Source: Pseudomonadota bacterium (GTDB lineage Bacteria; Pseudomonadota; Gammaproteobacteria; Burkholderiales; Nitrosomonadaceae). From it: a DNA stretch of 58,153 nt. The position numbers and the translations under genes were made by a program. Under the pieces are notes generated by a model. It saw nothing but the letters and a program-made list of their open reading frames with translations, was not told where the DNA came from and made no database searches. The stretch is taken from NCBI GenBank assembly GCA_018240285.1, contig JAFEGA010000036.1, positions 1,834 to 59,986 of the forward strand, given 5' to 3'. Shown here in pieces: positions 57,577-58,153 of the stretch (position 1 is its first letter; every line of letters starts with the position of its first letter).

Positions 57577-58053
57577 ATCCGCAATGCCGTGGTTGAGCGT
57601 CTGGTCGTATGCAAGCGCCTGGGTCGGGTGAAAATTCCGTTTATCGGTTCACTGCTGCAAATCGCCGGATTCTCCGGCAAGTTCATGAAGATGCATATTG
57701 CTTCGGTCAAGTACGGCAAAAGCAATCATGCGCCGGTCGTGAACCGCTGGTACTACACCGGCCACGGCATTCTATACCCGAGCCTGTTCACCTGCTACGA
57801 CACCCGGCAAATCTTCACCGACGATTCCGCGCCGTATGTGATGCTCTCATCCAAGCAACTGCACCAATGGTACGGGGAGGGCGCTCGTTCGGTGGTCGGA
57901 AAACTCATCAACCCACCGAAGAAAATCAAACAGCAACAAAAGCTGCTCGGCAAACCAAAGCACCCGCTGGTTCAGAAAATCATGAAGCTGCCGCCGCACA
58001 AGCGCATTGAATTCATTCAGAGGTTTGAGGCTTGCGGGGCGTTTAATCGTTAA
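57571..58053 (+). CDS. Hypothetical protein, probably 5'-truncated
   Basis: A 160-residue frame whose apparent ATG at 57571 lies at the junction with the truncated transposase, so the real start may be lost. Residues include IGSLLQIAGFSGKFMKMHIA, NRWYYTGHGILYPSLFTCYD and a Lys-rich region GKLINPPKKIKQQQKLLGK. It has no signal peptide or recognised domain. The GC-rich coding style matches the housekeeping genes, so it may be the 3' part of a native gene cut by the IS. Confidence 0.6.
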   Translation: MQIRNAVVERLVVCKRLGRVKIPFIGSLLQIAGFSGKFMKMHIASVKYGKSNHAPVVNRWYYTGHGILYPSLFTCYDTRQIFTDDSAPYVMLSSKQLHQWYGEGARSVVGKLINPPKKIKQQQKLLGKPKHPLVQKIMKLPPHKRIEFIQRFEACGAFNR

Positions 58054-58130
58054 CTACTGAGGTTATTATGAGAATACCGCTTAAAGTGAAGTACTTTTTT
58101 GAAGATGTTTATTTTTTTATTCGTTTTATT

Positions 58131-58153
58131 TGTAAGAACTCTCAGGGTTGTTT
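58131..58153. mobile_element. Terminal repeat of an IS481-family element running off the window
   Basis: TGTAAGAACTCTCAGGGTTG followed by TTT matches the ends of the elements at 41034 and 41914. The rest lies beyond the window edge. Confidence 0.75.

Overview
The window reads as chromosomal DNA of a betaproteobacterium, most likely a relative of Nitrosomonas/Nitrosospira. This is inferred from betaproteobacterial gene neighbourhoods (rpe-gph-trpE with divergent apaG, rubredoxin beside thiD-thiE-hemL, cytochrome c4 beside hemL, bamE/fur divergent with dapB nearby), from several PEP-CTERM proteins, and from a bicarbonate transporter with its PII-like partner. No ammonia-oxidation, Rubisco or rRNA genes are present, so the genus is not proven. 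Window start and end both fall inside repeated DNA, as expected for a contig that broke at repeats.

1-18.3 kb is the accessory-rich part. A MutS-domain-V protein with membrane helices and a PEP-CTERM gene (1-2.9 kb, minus strand) recur at 12.9-14.9 kb as an inverted partial duplication: a short mutS-like fragment plus a second PEP-CTERM gene. The second PEP-CTERM gene carries six perfect copies of a heptanucleotide just after its start codon; gain or loss of one unit brings an immediate stop, the layout of a phase-variable switch. Between the arms lie an HlyD/MacB-type exporter (3.0-6.0 kb) whose second permease gene (8.8-10.0 kb) is separated by two minus-strand genes, a phosphate-selective-type porin, a secreted glutathione peroxidase and a membrane protein with a HIRAN-like domain. 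Then follow a BrnT/BrnA toxin-antitoxin pair, a decayed CARDB-type gene, a TPR-acetyltransferase fusion and a DUF4214 protein.

18.5-40.9 kb is mostly housekeeping: sucCD, PBP4-type dacB, a CBS protein, rpe-gph-trpE, apaG, a tetrapyrrole-methylase-family enzyme, gloA-rubredoxin, thiDE-hemL, cytochrome c4, a SPOR protein, map-rph-rdgB, formate-tetrahydrofolate ligase, a VapBC pair, and an operon for glutathione-dependent formaldehyde oxidation (phosphotyrosine phosphatase-adhC-fghA). Formaldehyde to formate, then to formyl-tetrahydrofolate, can be followed within the window.

41-54 kb holds a decayed IS481-type element next to hemE, a two-component system, sbtA-sbtB for bicarbonate uptake, an acyltransferase overlapping apaH, dapB-bamE with divergent fur, a lytic transglycosylase, malate dehydrogenase, a DUF5995 protein and a small lipoprotein. 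54.4-58.2 kb is again accessory: two more PEP-CTERM genes around a mini IS5-type element with CTAG target duplications, a truncated second-type IS481 transposase abutting an unknown gene, and the end of another IS copy at the edge. No tRNA, rRNA or CRISPR array was recognised.
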